Shown: positions 26,608 to 35,372 of the stretch, piece by piece
Layout: the number at the start of each line of letters is the position of its first letter
Position numbering within the stretch: position 1 is the stretch's first letter
Assembly: GCA_964469565.1 (NCBI GenBank)
Contig: CAYXZD010000009.1
Coordinates: 1 to 64,000 of the forward strand
From: GCA-2720975 sp964469565
GTDB lineage: Bacteria; Planctomycetota; UBA1135; GCA-002686595
Length of the DNA stretch: 64,000 nt
Direction: 5' to 3'
Position numbers and translations under genes: made by a program
The notes under the pieces: model-generated
Seen by the model: the letters and a program-made list of their open reading frames with translations, nothing else
Databases searched by the model: none
What the model was told of the DNA's origin: nothing

Positions 26608-26997
26608 GGTTCACGTGCCTGGTTGTGGACTGGCGGGGGGGCTCAATTGTGATCAGGAAGACTGTGGGTGTCAGGCTAGGGCTGCCACGGGACGGACTGG
26701 GGAATACCTAGTCGATGGCCACACTGGATTCCCGTCCCAATTCGGAAGGGACCCGTGAAGCAGCCAACAATGCGATCCAGGGTGGGACTCATGGAATGGA
26801 ATCGAGCCCCTCTCATAGCAGGAGCTGGGTGTTCGACTCCCTCACGAGTCTCGTTCCCTTCAGAACAGGGGTTACTCGGGCTGGTGAGGGTCCAATGGCA
26901 AGCCAGAGGGCCATGGACCCTTAGACGCAGCTCAGTCCCGAGATGTTTCGAGAAAAGCATCTTGCGCCCTAGGGGGCGCCCGATTCAAGCTCTAACC
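26608..26997. other. 390-bp divergent intergenic region
   Basis: Separates the divergent propeller lipoprotein and the small membrane protein and should contain both promoters; no convincing -35/-10 pair is seen. The stretch 26786-26851 resembles part of a tRNA (T-arm-like GTTCGACTCCC, acceptor-like GACTCAT/ACGAGTC with six of seven pairs), but only about 34 nt lie between the arms, so D and anticodon arms do not fit. Confidence 0.5.
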
Positions 26998-27381
26998 ATG
27001 GTTCCTCGAATCGACCCGAAAGTGATCGAAGTGGAAGCCGAGCACGAGCCTCGACCCGGCGACGGCGATCCGGGGAACAAGGCGAGGGGTACATTCCTGC
27101 GAGGAGCCTCGGGTCCTGTGCTTGCGGGGCTGCTCATTGACCTCGCAGATCTTGTCACCCCCATGGGGCTCGGACGATTGGGCTATCCTATCGGTGCAGC
27201 GGTGGGTTGGTGGGTTGGGGGACAAATGGGCTTGTCCTCCCAGCGGCGGCTGTGGCTGGTTGCCTTAGGGGCCCTGTACTGTGGGCTGCCAGGTACCAGC
27301 CGCCTTCCTCTAGGCACCATTGTGGGATTCGCCAGTCGGTTGGGAAAGATAAGCTCCGCCGTGAGCGGCTCCCAGGGCTGA
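26998..27381 (+). CDS. Small predicted membrane protein of unknown function
   Basis: 127 residues. The first 35 are acidic/basic and hydrophilic (PKVIEVEAEHEP), followed by a Gly-rich hydrophobic region with two or three likely membrane segments (LAGLLIDLADLVTPMGLGRLGYPIGAAVGWWVGG and LWLVALGALYCGLP), ending GKISSAVSGSQG. The glycine pattern resembles small planctomycete membrane proteins, but no named family is recognised. Start ATG 26998; no Shine-Dalgarno. It is convergent with the FAD oxidoreductase. It could be read as real because both codon pattern and membrane topology are coherent. Confidence 0.6.
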   Translation: MVPRIDPKVIEVEAEHEPRPGDGDPGNKARGTFLRGASGPVLAGLLIDLADLVTPMGLGRLGYPIGAAVGWWVGGQMGLSSQRRLWLVALGALYCGLPGTSRLPLGTIVGFASRLGKISSAVSGSQG

Positions 27382-27426
27382 ATTCAGCTGGAGCCGGGTT
27401 CCCTGGGCTCTCCACGATCGATTGGA

Positions 27427-28752
27427 CTAGCCTCGTTGGGCCTGCGCCAGTAGCTGGGCACCCAGCTTGCGCGCCTTGGCCACGCACAGGTCTGAGTTAT
27501 CGTATTCATAGCGTCCAAAACGGCCCAAGGGGATGAGGCCAGAATCCTTCATCCATCCAAAAATCGCATTGCGCCGCCGGTCGTATTCGGCATCGAAGAC
27601 CACGTACGCATGGGGGACCTGAGCCCGATCGGTAAAGATGACTTCCTCGCGTTGGATCAAACCCGCATGGGCGAGGCCTGCCAAGGTCTCCTCTTCCAAG
27701 GATGCTCCGGGGTAAGGCTGCCGGCCTGGACAGGTGACTTCAACTAGCAGAGAGGACTTCCCAGCGGGGGCGTTACCACTCGCATAGCCAGACATGTAGG
27801 TCACTCGGTTAGCGGGCCCTTGGCTTGCGTGGGGAAGGTAAATCCAAGAGAGGTCGGGTGATTCAACTCGGTCGAGGGCAACTAGGAACGAAACGAGTCC
27901 ATTGAACTCCAGCGTATCCATGGCAGTGCGAACAGCCTCGGGCACTTCAGGCACTAGGTTGGGCAGAACATCGAGGGGGAGGGTTGAGACCACAACATCG
28001 AACTCGTCGCCGTTGACAGACCACCCCGAATCGGTCTTGCGCAGGACCTTCACAGGCGTGCTAAAGAGAATGCGGTGATTGACTCGAGCGGCCATTCCAT
28101 CGGTGATCGCCTGGAATCCCCCTGCGGCTGGATAATAGAATTCAGACTGGTGAGTGTAGCCCTCGGTTCGGATTCCCACGGAAGAGCGTAGCACGTCTTC
28201 AATCGGTGCATCTGGCACTCTGTCAGCAACCCAGCTGCTGCTGATCTGAGTCAGCGGGCGCTTCCAGATCTTCTCGTTGTAGGGGTCCATGAAGTGTTTG
28301 GCGATTCCCGTACCGAAGCGCCATTGAATCCATGTGCCAAAATCTGCTGGGGCTTGGCTCTTGCTGACCTGTCGTGCGTGCCACGCTTTGATGTAGCCTA
28401 CTAGGCAGTCGTAGTTGGCCTGGGCGGGGAGATCGCCGAGTCCATTCTCGAATGGGTAGTGCACCCAACGATCCTCGAAACGGATTTTCGTGTTGCGGCT
28501 GCGGGTCGAGAAAGCTTCAGGCCCACCTGCCTCGGCTTTCATCCAGTCCATCAACTCAGTGTCGCGACTGTACAGAATGTGTCCGCCAGCCACATCGTAG
28601 GTGAATCCTTCCACTTTTCGTGAGGCACACAGCCCGCCAGCCGACCCGGCGCTCTCGAAGAGTGTGACATCCTCTAGATCGAAGCCCCCCTCGGCGAGGG
28701 TTCGTGCGAGGGTCAAGCCGGAGATGCCGGCGCCCAGAATGGCGAGTTTCAT
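27427..28752 (-). CDS. FAD-dependent amine-oxidase-like oxidoreductase (UDP-galactopyranose mutase/protoporphyrinogen oxidase-like)
   Basis: About 441 residues. The N-terminus has the dinucleotide-binding GxGxxG (LGAGISGLTLA) and the second FAD motif ESAGSAGGLCASRKVEGFTYDVAGGHILY. YPFEN and YNEKIWKRPL with SSSWVADR are like the UDP-galactopyranose-mutase/HemY-like group that is often found in surface-glycan clusters. The reaction is not determined. The open frame reaches 28896 but ATG at 28752 (KLAILGAG) is the clear domain start. It lies downstream of rnhB on the same strand with a 214-bp gap that may hold its promoter. Confidence 0.85.
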   Translation of the reverse strand: MKLAILGAGISGLTLARTLAEGGFDLEDVTLFESAGSAGGLCASRKVEGFTYDVAGGHILYSRDTELMDWMKAEAGGPEAFSTRSRNTKIRFEDRWVHYPFENGLGDLPAQANYDCLVGYIKAWHARQVSKSQAPADFGTWIQWRFGTGIAKHFMDPYNEKIWKRPLTQISSSWVADRVPDAPIEDVLRSSVGIRTEGYTHQSEFYYPAAGGFQAITDGMAARVNHRILFSTPVKVLRKTDSGWSVNGDEFDVVVSTLPLDVLPNLVPEVPEAVRTAMDTLEFNGLVSFLVALDRVESPDLSWIYLPHASQGPANRVTYMSGYASGNAPAGKSSLLVEVTCPGRQPYPGASLEEETLAGLAHAGLIQREEVIFTDRAQVPHAYVVFDAEYDRRRNAIFGWMKDSGLIPLGRFGRYEYDNSDLCVAKARKLGAQLLAQAQRG

Positions 28753-28966
28753 GGGCGCAATGAGGTTGTCTGGAGGAGGGCCTGCATCGATCGGGCGGGA
28801 GCGATGCGGGCGGGTAACAGAAGGGCTGGGGCTTGGAGGGGTAGAATGCTGTCTGTGAGTGATGGGCGTTGGGTCACGGAGCGTCCGGAACTCCATTCAA
28901 TCCTAAGGCTGCGGAGGGTCGCTTGAACTTCCAGGGCTCTGGCCGGTTTTGCACTCATTTTGGTTC

Positions 28967-29974
28967 TTATCGGTCTCGGACCAGTACACCTTGCTCTATA
29001 CCTGCCAAGGACATGGCTGGTTGGGCATCCGCCAGCCATCGCCTGCCATCGGTCGTGTACCCCGCCGTGGGCTTCAGGTCAGGTTGAAACTCACCAAAAA
29101 ATGTGTTGAAGGCGTGCATGGCTAGCTCTCGACCATACTTGGCGAAACATGAAGCGAGAGCGACACAGAATGAGCGTTCCTCACAGCGTTCGGCGAACAC
29201 TACGCGCACGCGCTGTTCAGCCCCGTTGAAATCGCGGCACACGACATACTCGGCCACATCACTTTGCTCGTTTCGCACTTCTACCTGTGCCTTAGGGAAC
29301 TGCTGCCGCAACCAAGATCCGTAGTGCTGACGGCCACCCATGCGGTCCACAAATACAGAGAGGTTTTCATCTCCAAACCGGTCCATCAGGTCTTCGATGA
29401 GCGCGCCGTTCACTTGCCACTGGGAAAGGGACTTGTTCCGCGTTCGGCTCCAGCTGAGGTTGAGCTCGCCTGCTGGAAGTGTGCACAATCCCCCGCTGAC
29501 CATTTCGGTATGGGCCGAATGCATAACTTGATTCAATCGTTCTGAACGAATCTCCAGGCGGCCCGCGTCGACATGATGGGGGAGCGGGTCGGGGAGTTTT
29601 GCGTACCAGGGGTGACGAGACAGTGCCGTTGAGTCCAGGCGTAGTGCTTCGGGGGGAAGGGCCAGTAGGTCAGCAGGTCGGCGGGGACGGGGGTGGCAGC
29701 CGGCGCACTGGTCGAGGAAGGCGAGTGCTGTCATCTCCAACCGTTTGGCTCCGCGTGCCGTGCGCGAATACACTTTCTTGGAGTCGGCTACGATGAGTTT
29801 GTCGCCGTCGTCTTTGGCAGCATCGCTGACGATCTCTCCCAAGACCTTCCATAAACTCAAGTCGCCTCGCGGAACCCTAAACGCCGACCAACCGATGGTC
29901 ATAGGTCCCAATAGGGGGCCCAGTCCTGCCTCGTCGAGACCGGCGATCACTCTTGTTTGGGCAGGAAGGCTCAC
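28967..29974 (-). CDS. RNase HII-like protein, enlarged
   Basis: 335 residues with RNase H-fold motifs: AGLDEAGLGPLLGP (Asp14-Glu15, normally DEAGRGP), ADSKKVYSRT (normally DSKKLS), FVDRMGGRQHYG for the third catalytic Asp and SDVAEYVV for the fourth. RNase HII is normally about 200-230 residues; here about 100 residues are inserted between DSKK and the third Asp. It should cleave RNA in RNA/DNA hybrids or at single ribonucleotides, but Leu replaces the signature Arg of GRGP, so the specificity may differ. GTG start at 29974 is three bases after the lgt stop; the two genes form an operon. Confidence 0.7.
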   Translation of the reverse strand: MSLPAQTRVIAGLDEAGLGPLLGPMTIGWSAFRVPRGDLSLWKVLGEIVSDAAKDDGDKLIVADSKKVYSRTARGAKRLEMTALAFLDQCAGCHPRPRRPADLLALPPEALRLDSTALSRHPWYAKLPDPLPHHVDAGRLEIRSERLNQVMHSAHTEMVSGGLCTLPAGELNLSWSRTRNKSLSQWQVNGALIEDLMDRFGDENLSVFVDRMGGRQHYGSWLRQQFPKAQVEVRNEQSDVAEYVVCRDFNGAEQRVRVVFAERCEERSFCVALASCFAKYGRELAMHAFNTFFGEFQPDLKPTAGYTTDGRRWLADAQPAMSLAGIEQGVLVRDR

Positions 29975-29977
29975 CGG

Positions 29978-30868
29978 CTAGGTTTGTGCGGATTGCGGTT
30001 GTGATCCATCGAATGGCTGCGCAGCATCATCGTGGCGACCTCGGAGTTTGACGAGCAATCCTACGCTGACTACAAAGACCACGCAGGAGATCAATTGCGA
30101 CGTAGAGATGGTGTTGTTGAACCACAGCCCGCGGATGGAATCGCCCCGAAAGATCTCTATGCTGTAGCGAGCCACAGCATAGAGGGTCAGCAGCTGGAGG
30201 CTAAGCTGACCGACGTATCGCCTCCGCTTGAGAAGCCACCGTCCGAGTCCGAATAGCAAGAGCCCGTTGATGCTCATCCAGGGTTGCGTCGCCCAAAGTA
30301 CCTGGCCAGCGTTTTCTTTCCCGAAGAGACTCCCTTCGGGTAAGACTTCGGGGATCTGCAAGGTGATGGGAAAGGGTAGGTGCCTCAGGTGCTCTGGAAC
30401 AATGCTGCCATAGTCATCGCCCACGAGTAGGCAGCCGACTCGTCCGATGGCCAATCCTAGGAACCCGCACAGAAGTCCGATGTCCAGGCACTGCAGGAAT
30501 GGGAGCCCGTGTTTCTTCGTGCCCCACAAACCGCCTAGAATGGCTCCGAAGGCACCTCCATACATTACGAGGCCGCCCTCGTGGACATATAGAATACGAA
30601 TGGGGTCCTCCACAAACCTCTGACCCACTGCCGAGCCCTGCCCGACTTCTACGGCGATATACATCAAACGGGCACCGATGATGACGCCTGCGAGGATCCA
30701 CATCGGGACCGCATCGACTCGCGGTGCCCACTTCTCGGGTTCGCTCGTGTATCGCAAGAGGATCTTGGCGAACATGTGTGAGCCGGCCATGAATCCGAGG
30801 ACAACCATGAGGCCGAAGGTCGTAATTGGGAAGTCGAAGTACGGGACAGTGAAGAGGATGGGGCGCAT
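29978..30868 (-). CDS. lgt: Prolipoprotein diacylglyceryl transferase
   Basis: About 296 residues, polytopic inner-membrane enzyme. MRPILFTVPYFDFPITTFGLMV is the usual Lgt N-terminus, the GLVMYGGAFGAILGG segment and GRVGCLLVGDDYG (usual GRIGCFxAGCCYG) contain the conserved Arg-Gly loop, and QP-like YSIEIFRGD closes the protein. It transfers diacylglycerol from phosphatidylglycerol to the lipobox Cys, the step needed by the lipoproteins seen in this window. The frame runs to 31123 but ATG 30868 matches the family. A TACAAT box at 30896-30901 would give a leader of about 20 nt. Confidence 0.92.
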   Translation of the reverse strand: MRPILFTVPYFDFPITTFGLMVVLGFMAGSHMFAKILLRYTSEPEKWAPRVDAVPMWILAGVIIGARLMYIAVEVGQGSAVGQRFVEDPIRILYVHEGGLVMYGGAFGAILGGLWGTKKHGLPFLQCLDIGLLCGFLGLAIGRVGCLLVGDDYGSIVPEHLRHLPFPITLQIPEVLPEGSLFGKENAGQVLWATQPWMSINGLLLFGLGRWLLKRRRYVGQLSLQLLTLYAVARYSIEIFRGDSIRGLWFNNTISTSQLISCVVFVVSVGLLVKLRGRHDDAAQPFDGSQPQSAQT

Positions 30869-31075
30869 GGTTGGGGCTGGCTTAGGTTGGGCGGGATTGT
30901 AGTCATCCCGAGGATGAAAGCCTCGCTGATTCAGCTGAATTGAGGCGCCTGGGCTTGTAACTGAGCTCACCCGCTTGATGCCCAAGCCTGCCCTGCTATT
31001 CTCTTTGCCGCTTTCATCACGGGTCGCAGCCCGTGGAACGTTCCAGTCGTTCGGGGCCATTGCCCCCCTGCCCCC

Positions 31076-31085
31076 AAGGAGAGGG
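31076..31085 (+). promoter_or_regulatory. Strong Shine-Dalgarno deciding the pus10 start
   Basis: AAGGAGAGGG ends a few bases before ATG 31089 (AAGGAG to ATG spacing seven bases). It is one of the few clear Shine-Dalgarno sites in the window and rules against the longer frame from 30975. Confidence 0.8.
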
Positions 31086-31088
31086 CTC

Positions 31089-31952
31089 ATGACTCCCCGC
31101 CCACCGCAGCAGCCACAGACCAAGGTGTTCCTTGAGGGCCGCTATCGAAAGCTCGTCCGCGATTTGCCCCAGACAATTTTTTGGTGCCCGGAGTGTAAAG
31201 GTCATCCGCGGCGCCGTCGCAAGTGCAACAAGTGTGAGGGCTTCGGCAAGCTCACCCGTGAGTCCGTGCAGGAGCTGCTGGGTTGGGTACTGGGCAAGGC
31301 GTTTGGAACGCGCAAGCACAAGTTTCACGGTGCCGGCCGAGAGGACATGGACGTGCGTATGCTCGGCCACGGGCGGCCCTTTGTGCTAGAGCTGATTGCT
31401 CCGAAGAACCGTGACGTGGATTTGGCGGAGCTTGAAGAGACGATCAATGCTCGCAACCCCGGCCGCATCGAGGTCGAGGGCTTGCACTGGTCGGATAAGC
31501 CCCGCGTGCGGGTCCTCAAGGAAGGCAAGCACGCAAAGCGTTATGGTGCCCAGGTGCGTATCGAGGGTGAAGTCAATCCTGCCACCCTAGAAGAGCTTGT
31601 GGGGCGCCGGGTGAAATTGGCCCAGCGTACCCCCTCGCGGGTCGCTCATCGGCGTGCGGACATGGTGCGTGACCGTTGGATAGAGGTGCAGAGTCTCAAT
31701 CCGACCGAGGAGGACCTGTGGGTGCTTGAGTTGACTGCACAACACGGCACCTACATCAAAGAGGCGATTTCAGGTGAGAGTGAAAAGACGACGCCTTCCC
31801 TCGGCGAGCTACTCGGAGGCGTGACCTGTCAATGTGTTCAACTCGATGTGCTGGGCATCCTCGATGAAGAGGGGCACAGCGAATTGGTCGTCCCGACCGG
31901 GCCGCCTACGGCTTCCTTCGGCGAAGGTCTAGCTCCTGAACTTGACAGCTAG
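31089..31952 (+). CDS. pus10: Pus10-family tRNA pseudouridine synthase
   Basis: 287 residues. The catalytic domain shows the Pus10 block KFHGAGREDMDVRMLGHGRPFVLEL (about 78-101); by analogy to other pseudouridine synthases the Asp of GRED (Asp86) is the nucleophile. TPSRVAHRRADMVRDR, the QHGTYIKEAI block and TPSLGELL also match Pus10. Ahead of it lies a C4 zinc-like knuckle (Cys33, 36, 46, 49). Pus10 makes pseudouridine 54 and/or 55 in tRNA and is typical of archaea and eukaryotes. The N-terminal THUMP-containing part of those proteins is mostly missing. ATG 31089 has a strong Shine-Dalgarno. Confidence 0.88.
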   Translation: MTPRPPQQPQTKVFLEGRYRKLVRDLPQTIFWCPECKGHPRRRRKCNKCEGFGKLTRESVQELLGWVLGKAFGTRKHKFHGAGREDMDVRMLGHGRPFVLELIAPKNRDVDLAELEETINARNPGRIEVEGLHWSDKPRVRVLKEGKHAKRYGAQVRIEGEVNPATLEELVGRRVKLAQRTPSRVAHRRADMVRDRWIEVQSLNPTEEDLWVLELTAQHGTYIKEAISGESEKTTPSLGELLGGVTCQCVQLDVLGILDEEGHSELVVPTGPPTASFGEGLAPELDS

Positions 31953-32012
31953 GCGCATCGTGCGATCCGCCGAGTGCAAAGAGTCTGCCACCGGTAACTC
32001 AAGGGCGGGCGG

Positions 32013-32510
32013 CTATACGAGGACCCCAAGAATCTGACCTTCGAACACCATTTGCTGGTCGACGAATGCCTGGGCTTGGTAACGGAACATGCGCCGAGAG
32101 CATTTTTCAAGATGGACGCAGAGGATCAACCGACAGTCTGGCTCCACGAGCCCTCGAAAGCGTGCCTTGTCGACTCCTCCGAAGCCGACGAAATTACCCG
32201 GTGCCGTTCCGTCTCCGGCATGCTCTACCCTGTGAGCTGAGTAGTCGAAGGCTGAGAGCTGGGCCGCTGCTTCTATCTGTAGAACTCCAGGGAACATGGG
32301 CCGCCCGGGAATGTGGTCGGATGCCCACCAATCATCAGCTGCGATGTCCTTGTATCCAACCATCAAGCGGCCTTCCACGTCCTCATGCAGGACTCCATCG
32401 AGCATCGCGAAACGGCCAGCCTGTTTGAGATACTTGTCGAGTTCCGTTCTGGAAACAACGGTCCGGGAAAGATCGATCTTGTTGAAGTCGAGGAGAGAAG
32501 CGCTAGCCAT
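32013..32510 (-). CDS. FabZ-like 3-hydroxyacyl-ACP dehydratase / hotdog protein
   Basis: 165 residues of hotdog fold. The motif DHIPGRPMFPGVLQIEAAAQLSAF corresponds to FabZ DHFPGxPVMPGVLxxEAxAQ; the catalytic His is present and Glu is in the EAAAQ segment. The N-terminal part (DFNKIDLSRTVV) is longer than in standard FabZ, as in planctomycete paralogues. It would dehydrate 3-hydroxyacyl-ACP in fatty-acid synthesis. The frame extends to 32603, but ATG 32510 fits better; no Shine-Dalgarno visible. The gene is on the minus strand with MATE upstream (137-bp gap). Confidence 0.85.
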   Translation of the reverse strand: MASASLLDFNKIDLSRTVVSRTELDKYLKQAGRFAMLDGVLHEDVEGRLMVGYKDIAADDWWASDHIPGRPMFPGVLQIEAAAQLSAFDYSAHRVEHAGDGTAPGNFVGFGGVDKARFRGLVEPDCRLILCVHLEKCSRRMFRYQAQAFVDQQMVFEGQILGVLV

Positions 32511-32646
32511 GGGTTTTTGGGGGGCGGAGGGGCGGGAGGAAGGGTGGCAGGCCACCTCAGTAAGAACGAGTGTACCGTCCATACCGTTGCATTCAAAAAC
32601 CAACCGGTGAGTTGCGGCAGCAAACCCGGCGTTCGCCTAGGAGGCC

Positions 32647-34065
32647 CTAGGCGCGCGGCGATTCTGGGTGGGTGCCCGGGGTAGACAAGTTGAGCTTCAG
32701 CCAGCGCCCGCGACTGACGATGCACGCGAGCACTCCTGATTTGAGCAGGCTCGTGGCATTGATGGCCCACCAAACACCAGCCGCTCCCCATCCGAGGTGC
32801 GTGGCGAAAAACCAAGCGAGGGGGAGGCGCAGAATATTTCCAGGCACGCTCACCATGAAGAGTGGGCGCGTGTCCCCAGCACCGAGCAAGACTTTTTCGT
32901 GCGTGGCTTCGAAGGCAACGAGTACCTGAGAGGCGGCGAGGATGCGTACATATAAGATGGCCTCGCGTGTCACCTCGGGGTCGTCGGTAAAGAAGGGCAT
33001 GATCACCGGGCTGAGAAAGTAGAAGGCGAGACTGAAGAGGGTGCCCGTGATGAACGCCAAGATGCGTAGGCTCCGCACGGCCTGCAGAGCGAGTGTTTCA
33101 ACGCCCGCGCCTAGGTTTCGCCCCACCAATGACGAACCTGCCACAGCAATTCCGAGGAAGAAGGGAAAGGCAACCCCTTCGAATGCATTGAATCCGATGC
33201 TCAGACCACCGAGTACGGCGTCGCCGAGGGGGCTTAGTGTGGTGCGCAGCAGCATGAAGTACACCCCGGCGTAAACGAGGATGGAGAGGCTCGAGGGCAG
33301 ACCAATCCGGACGATCTGTGCTAAGCGTTGAACGCTGGCTTGAGCTCTGCAGAGCAGACGCACTCGATACATGCGCACGAGGAATACCAATCCGAGTCCA
33401 GCGCTCACACCGCGAGAAATACCTGTGGCAAGGGAAGCACCGGCCATACCCATCCCATCAATCGAACCCCATCCGTAGATCAAGACGGGGTTCAAGATGA
33501 AGTTGCAGCCCACGGCGATGAGTTGCAGGATGAGCGGCAGGCGTGTGTTGCCCATGGCGATGAATGTCGTTCCCACCACTGGCGCTAGGGCCATGGGAAT
33601 TGTGATCCTGTAGGCCATGCCCATGTATTCCCGTGAGAAGCCTAGAGTCTGACCGGTGAGTCCGATTCCTGAGGTGAGCGCATCGAGGCTCCATAGACCC
33701 GCGAGGCCAACGAGTATTGCGACGCACACGGAGAGGATCAGTGCGTTTGTGATGACTCCGTCCCGGCTGATGGAGTTTCTGCTTCCCGTGTAGCGGGCGA
33801 CGAGAGTGAGGGAGCCGCCTATGGCGAGGAAATAGAATGCGAAGTTGAGCGTCAGGAGAAATGTGCCTGGGCCGAGTGCTGCGTGGGCATTGGGGCCCAG
33901 GCCCTGGATCCAGTACTGGTCATTGACCCGGTAAGCGCTATTGCTGACAAAGGAGAGTACCGAGGGCCAGGCCAGGCGCAGGACGTCGGGAATGCGCGCC
34001 GGGGCTGAGCCGATCTGCCCCTTCGAGGTTTCATCGGGGGATTCTACTGAGTGTGTCTTGCCCAC
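32647..34065 (-). CDS. MATE-family cation/drug antiporter
   Basis: 472 residues with twelve hydrophobic segments. A hydrophilic leader of about 28 residues precedes RIPDVLRLAWPSVLSFVSNSAYRVNDQYWIQGLG, the usual first helix of MATE proteins; the second half begins at LAQIVRIGLPSSLSILVYAG. It exports organic cations using Na+ or H+ gradients; substrate unknown. The best start is GTG at 34065; no ATG is available in frame near the first helix. Overlapping inverted shadow frames are not real. Confidence 0.9.
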   Translation of the reverse strand: MGKTHSVESPDETSKGQIGSAPARIPDVLRLAWPSVLSFVSNSAYRVNDQYWIQGLGPNAHAALGPGTFLLTLNFAFYFLAIGGSLTLVARYTGSRNSISRDGVITNALILSVCVAILVGLAGLWSLDALTSGIGLTGQTLGFSREYMGMAYRITIPMALAPVVGTTFIAMGNTRLPLILQLIAVGCNFILNPVLIYGWGSIDGMGMAGASLATGISRGVSAGLGLVFLVRMYRVRLLCRAQASVQRLAQIVRIGLPSSLSILVYAGVYFMLLRTTLSPLGDAVLGGLSIGFNAFEGVAFPFFLGIAVAGSSLVGRNLGAGVETLALQAVRSLRILAFITGTLFSLAFYFLSPVIMPFFTDDPEVTREAILYVRILAASQVLVAFEATHEKVLLGAGDTRPLFMVSVPGNILRLPLAWFFATHLGWGAAGVWWAINATSLLKSGVLACIVSRGRWLKLNLSTPGTHPESPRA

Positions 34066-34101
34066 GTGGTCTTGGCCCCGGCTCGTTGTGCCCTGCTGGG
34101 T

Positions 34102-35259
34102 CTAGCGTGAGGCACTCAGCTGGAGAGTGACGATGGAAGACTCACCTTCTGAGGCTCCAACGTCAAAGATCGTGACCCCTTGCAGGCCGCCCTGAGCCTG
34201 CCCGCGCAGGGTGTATTGGCCAGCGGGCAGAAACGAAAGCTGCGCGCTGCCATCCGGTGCGCTGGTCGTATCAATCACGCCACCCGGACGGCCGTAGCCT
34301 CGCAGGCGTGCCTGCTCCACAGGGACCCCGGCCTCGTCGACGACAATCACGCGACGAGCATACGTCAGGGGTATGGTCTGATCTGGATGTGAGTAGCGGC
34401 TGCCTACCATTCCGAAGACCTGGGGCTCGACCAGTGGTCGCTCAATGCTCGCCAGTGAGATGCTGTAGGGCCCTTCAATGACCTCCTCGACTCGCCAGAG
34501 CCCAGCCGCATCTGTAACGGTCGACTGCAGGCCTTGGTCAGCCTGGTTGCGCAAAAACACGGGCAGGCCTGGCACGGGGAGCCCCTCACTATCGCGAACG
34601 ATGCCCATGGCGGTTCCTGCTGGAATCAGTTTGAGGAGTAGGTGGACGTGATTCTTGCCAGGTTGATCCTCGTACCCTACCAATCGAAACAGCATGACCT
34701 CTTGGCCACGGCAGCTCATTCCCGGTGCTTCGGCGTGCACTCGGTAGCCTCCCATGGGAAGGTCGATCTCCTCGAATGTGCGCTCGTTGCCGTCGAACTC
34801 AACGGTCCTGGGACTTGCATACTGCCGCCCGATTGAGAGGTTGGAGGGGCGGATGATCAGGCGCCAAGAATTAGGGAATTGGACCCCCGAGTCGACTTCG
34901 ACCAACCCGCTGATGGTGCAGGTGCCATCAAAAGTCTTCTCGAGCTCTTTCCAGCCCATTTCGGCGCCAATCTCAATGCCGCTGACCGAGACGGGTGCGG
35001 GTCCGAGGGTGGGGTCGCTGGGGAGGGTCGGGTGGCCTGCACCGGGGGCGGATGGGGTGGGAACAGGGGCCGAATCAGTCCCCGGGCCTGCCGGTGAAGG
35101 CCCTGGGAGCCTGACGACTAGGCCTACCGCCAAGATGAACAGGCCGGCCAGACCCAACATTGCGGGTGTCGACACGCGCCCGCTGCAGCCCGATCTCAGA
35201 ACGAGGCCAAAAAACGGGCTCTTGCACGCTTGGTAGGGGTTCATTGGGTCGATTGACAT
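34102..35259 (-). CDS. Single-pass membrane protein with carboxypeptidase-regulatory-like domains
   Basis: About 385 residues. One hydrophobic segment (about residues 34-53, AMLGLAGLFILAVGLVV) is followed by a Pro/Ala-rich linker and a large outer domain with three beta-sandwich repeats of the CarboxypepD_reg-like/SpaA kind: GIVRDSEGLPVPGLPVFL, VTDAAGLWRVEEVIEG, VVDEAGVPVEQARLRGYG and FLPAGQYTLRGQAQGG. These are extracellular non-enzymatic beta domains; role unknown. ATG 35259 chosen; TTG at 35313 is possible, a TAGAAT box (35316-35321) lies just upstream. Divergent from the phosphodiesterase gene, 113 bp apart. Confidence 0.75.
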   Translation of the reverse strand: MSIDPMNPYQACKSPFFGLVLRSGCSGRVSTPAMLGLAGLFILAVGLVVRLPGPSPAGPGTDSAPVPTPSAPGAGHPTLPSDPTLGPAPVSVSGIEIGAEMGWKELEKTFDGTCTISGLVEVDSGVQFPNSWRLIIRPSNLSIGRQYASPRTVEFDGNERTFEEIDLPMGGYRVHAEAPGMSCRGQEVMLFRLVGYEDQPGKNHVHLLLKLIPAGTAMGIVRDSEGLPVPGLPVFLRNQADQGLQSTVTDAAGLWRVEEVIEGPYSISLASIERPLVEPQVFGMVGSRYSHPDQTIPLTYARRVIVVDEAGVPVEQARLRGYGRPGGVIDTTSAPDGSAQLSFLPAGQYTLRGQAQGGLQGVTIFDVGASEGESSIVTLQLSASR

Positions 35260-35372
35260 GCTTCGGAGTGACTCTAGTGTTTCCCTCCTGTGCCCCGTAG
35301 GTCCCCGGGCCAACCATTCTAGGGCCCGCCATCATAGCCATCTCTGCCCTCTCTCGGGGACTCCCCAGACCC

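Noticed and set aside
26786..26851. tRNA-like segment (T-arm GTTCGACTCCC and partly paired acceptor)
   Set aside because: Only about 34 nt lie between the acceptor 5' arm and the T-arm, so the D-arm and anticodon arm do not fit, and the T-stem has a T-C mismatch; at best a relic.
28855..28926. 23-codon frame starting GTG after a TAGAAT box (28842-28847)
   Set aside because: Spacing fits the leaderless pattern, but the peptide has no recognisable feature, no -35, and it overlaps the region antisense to the 5' extension of the FAD oxidoreductase; likely chance.
32647..34065. A downstream ATG preceded by TAGAAT-N6 (near 34034) as start of the MATE gene
   Set aside because: That ATG is in another reading frame; the MATE frame has no ATG there, so GTG 34065 was kept.
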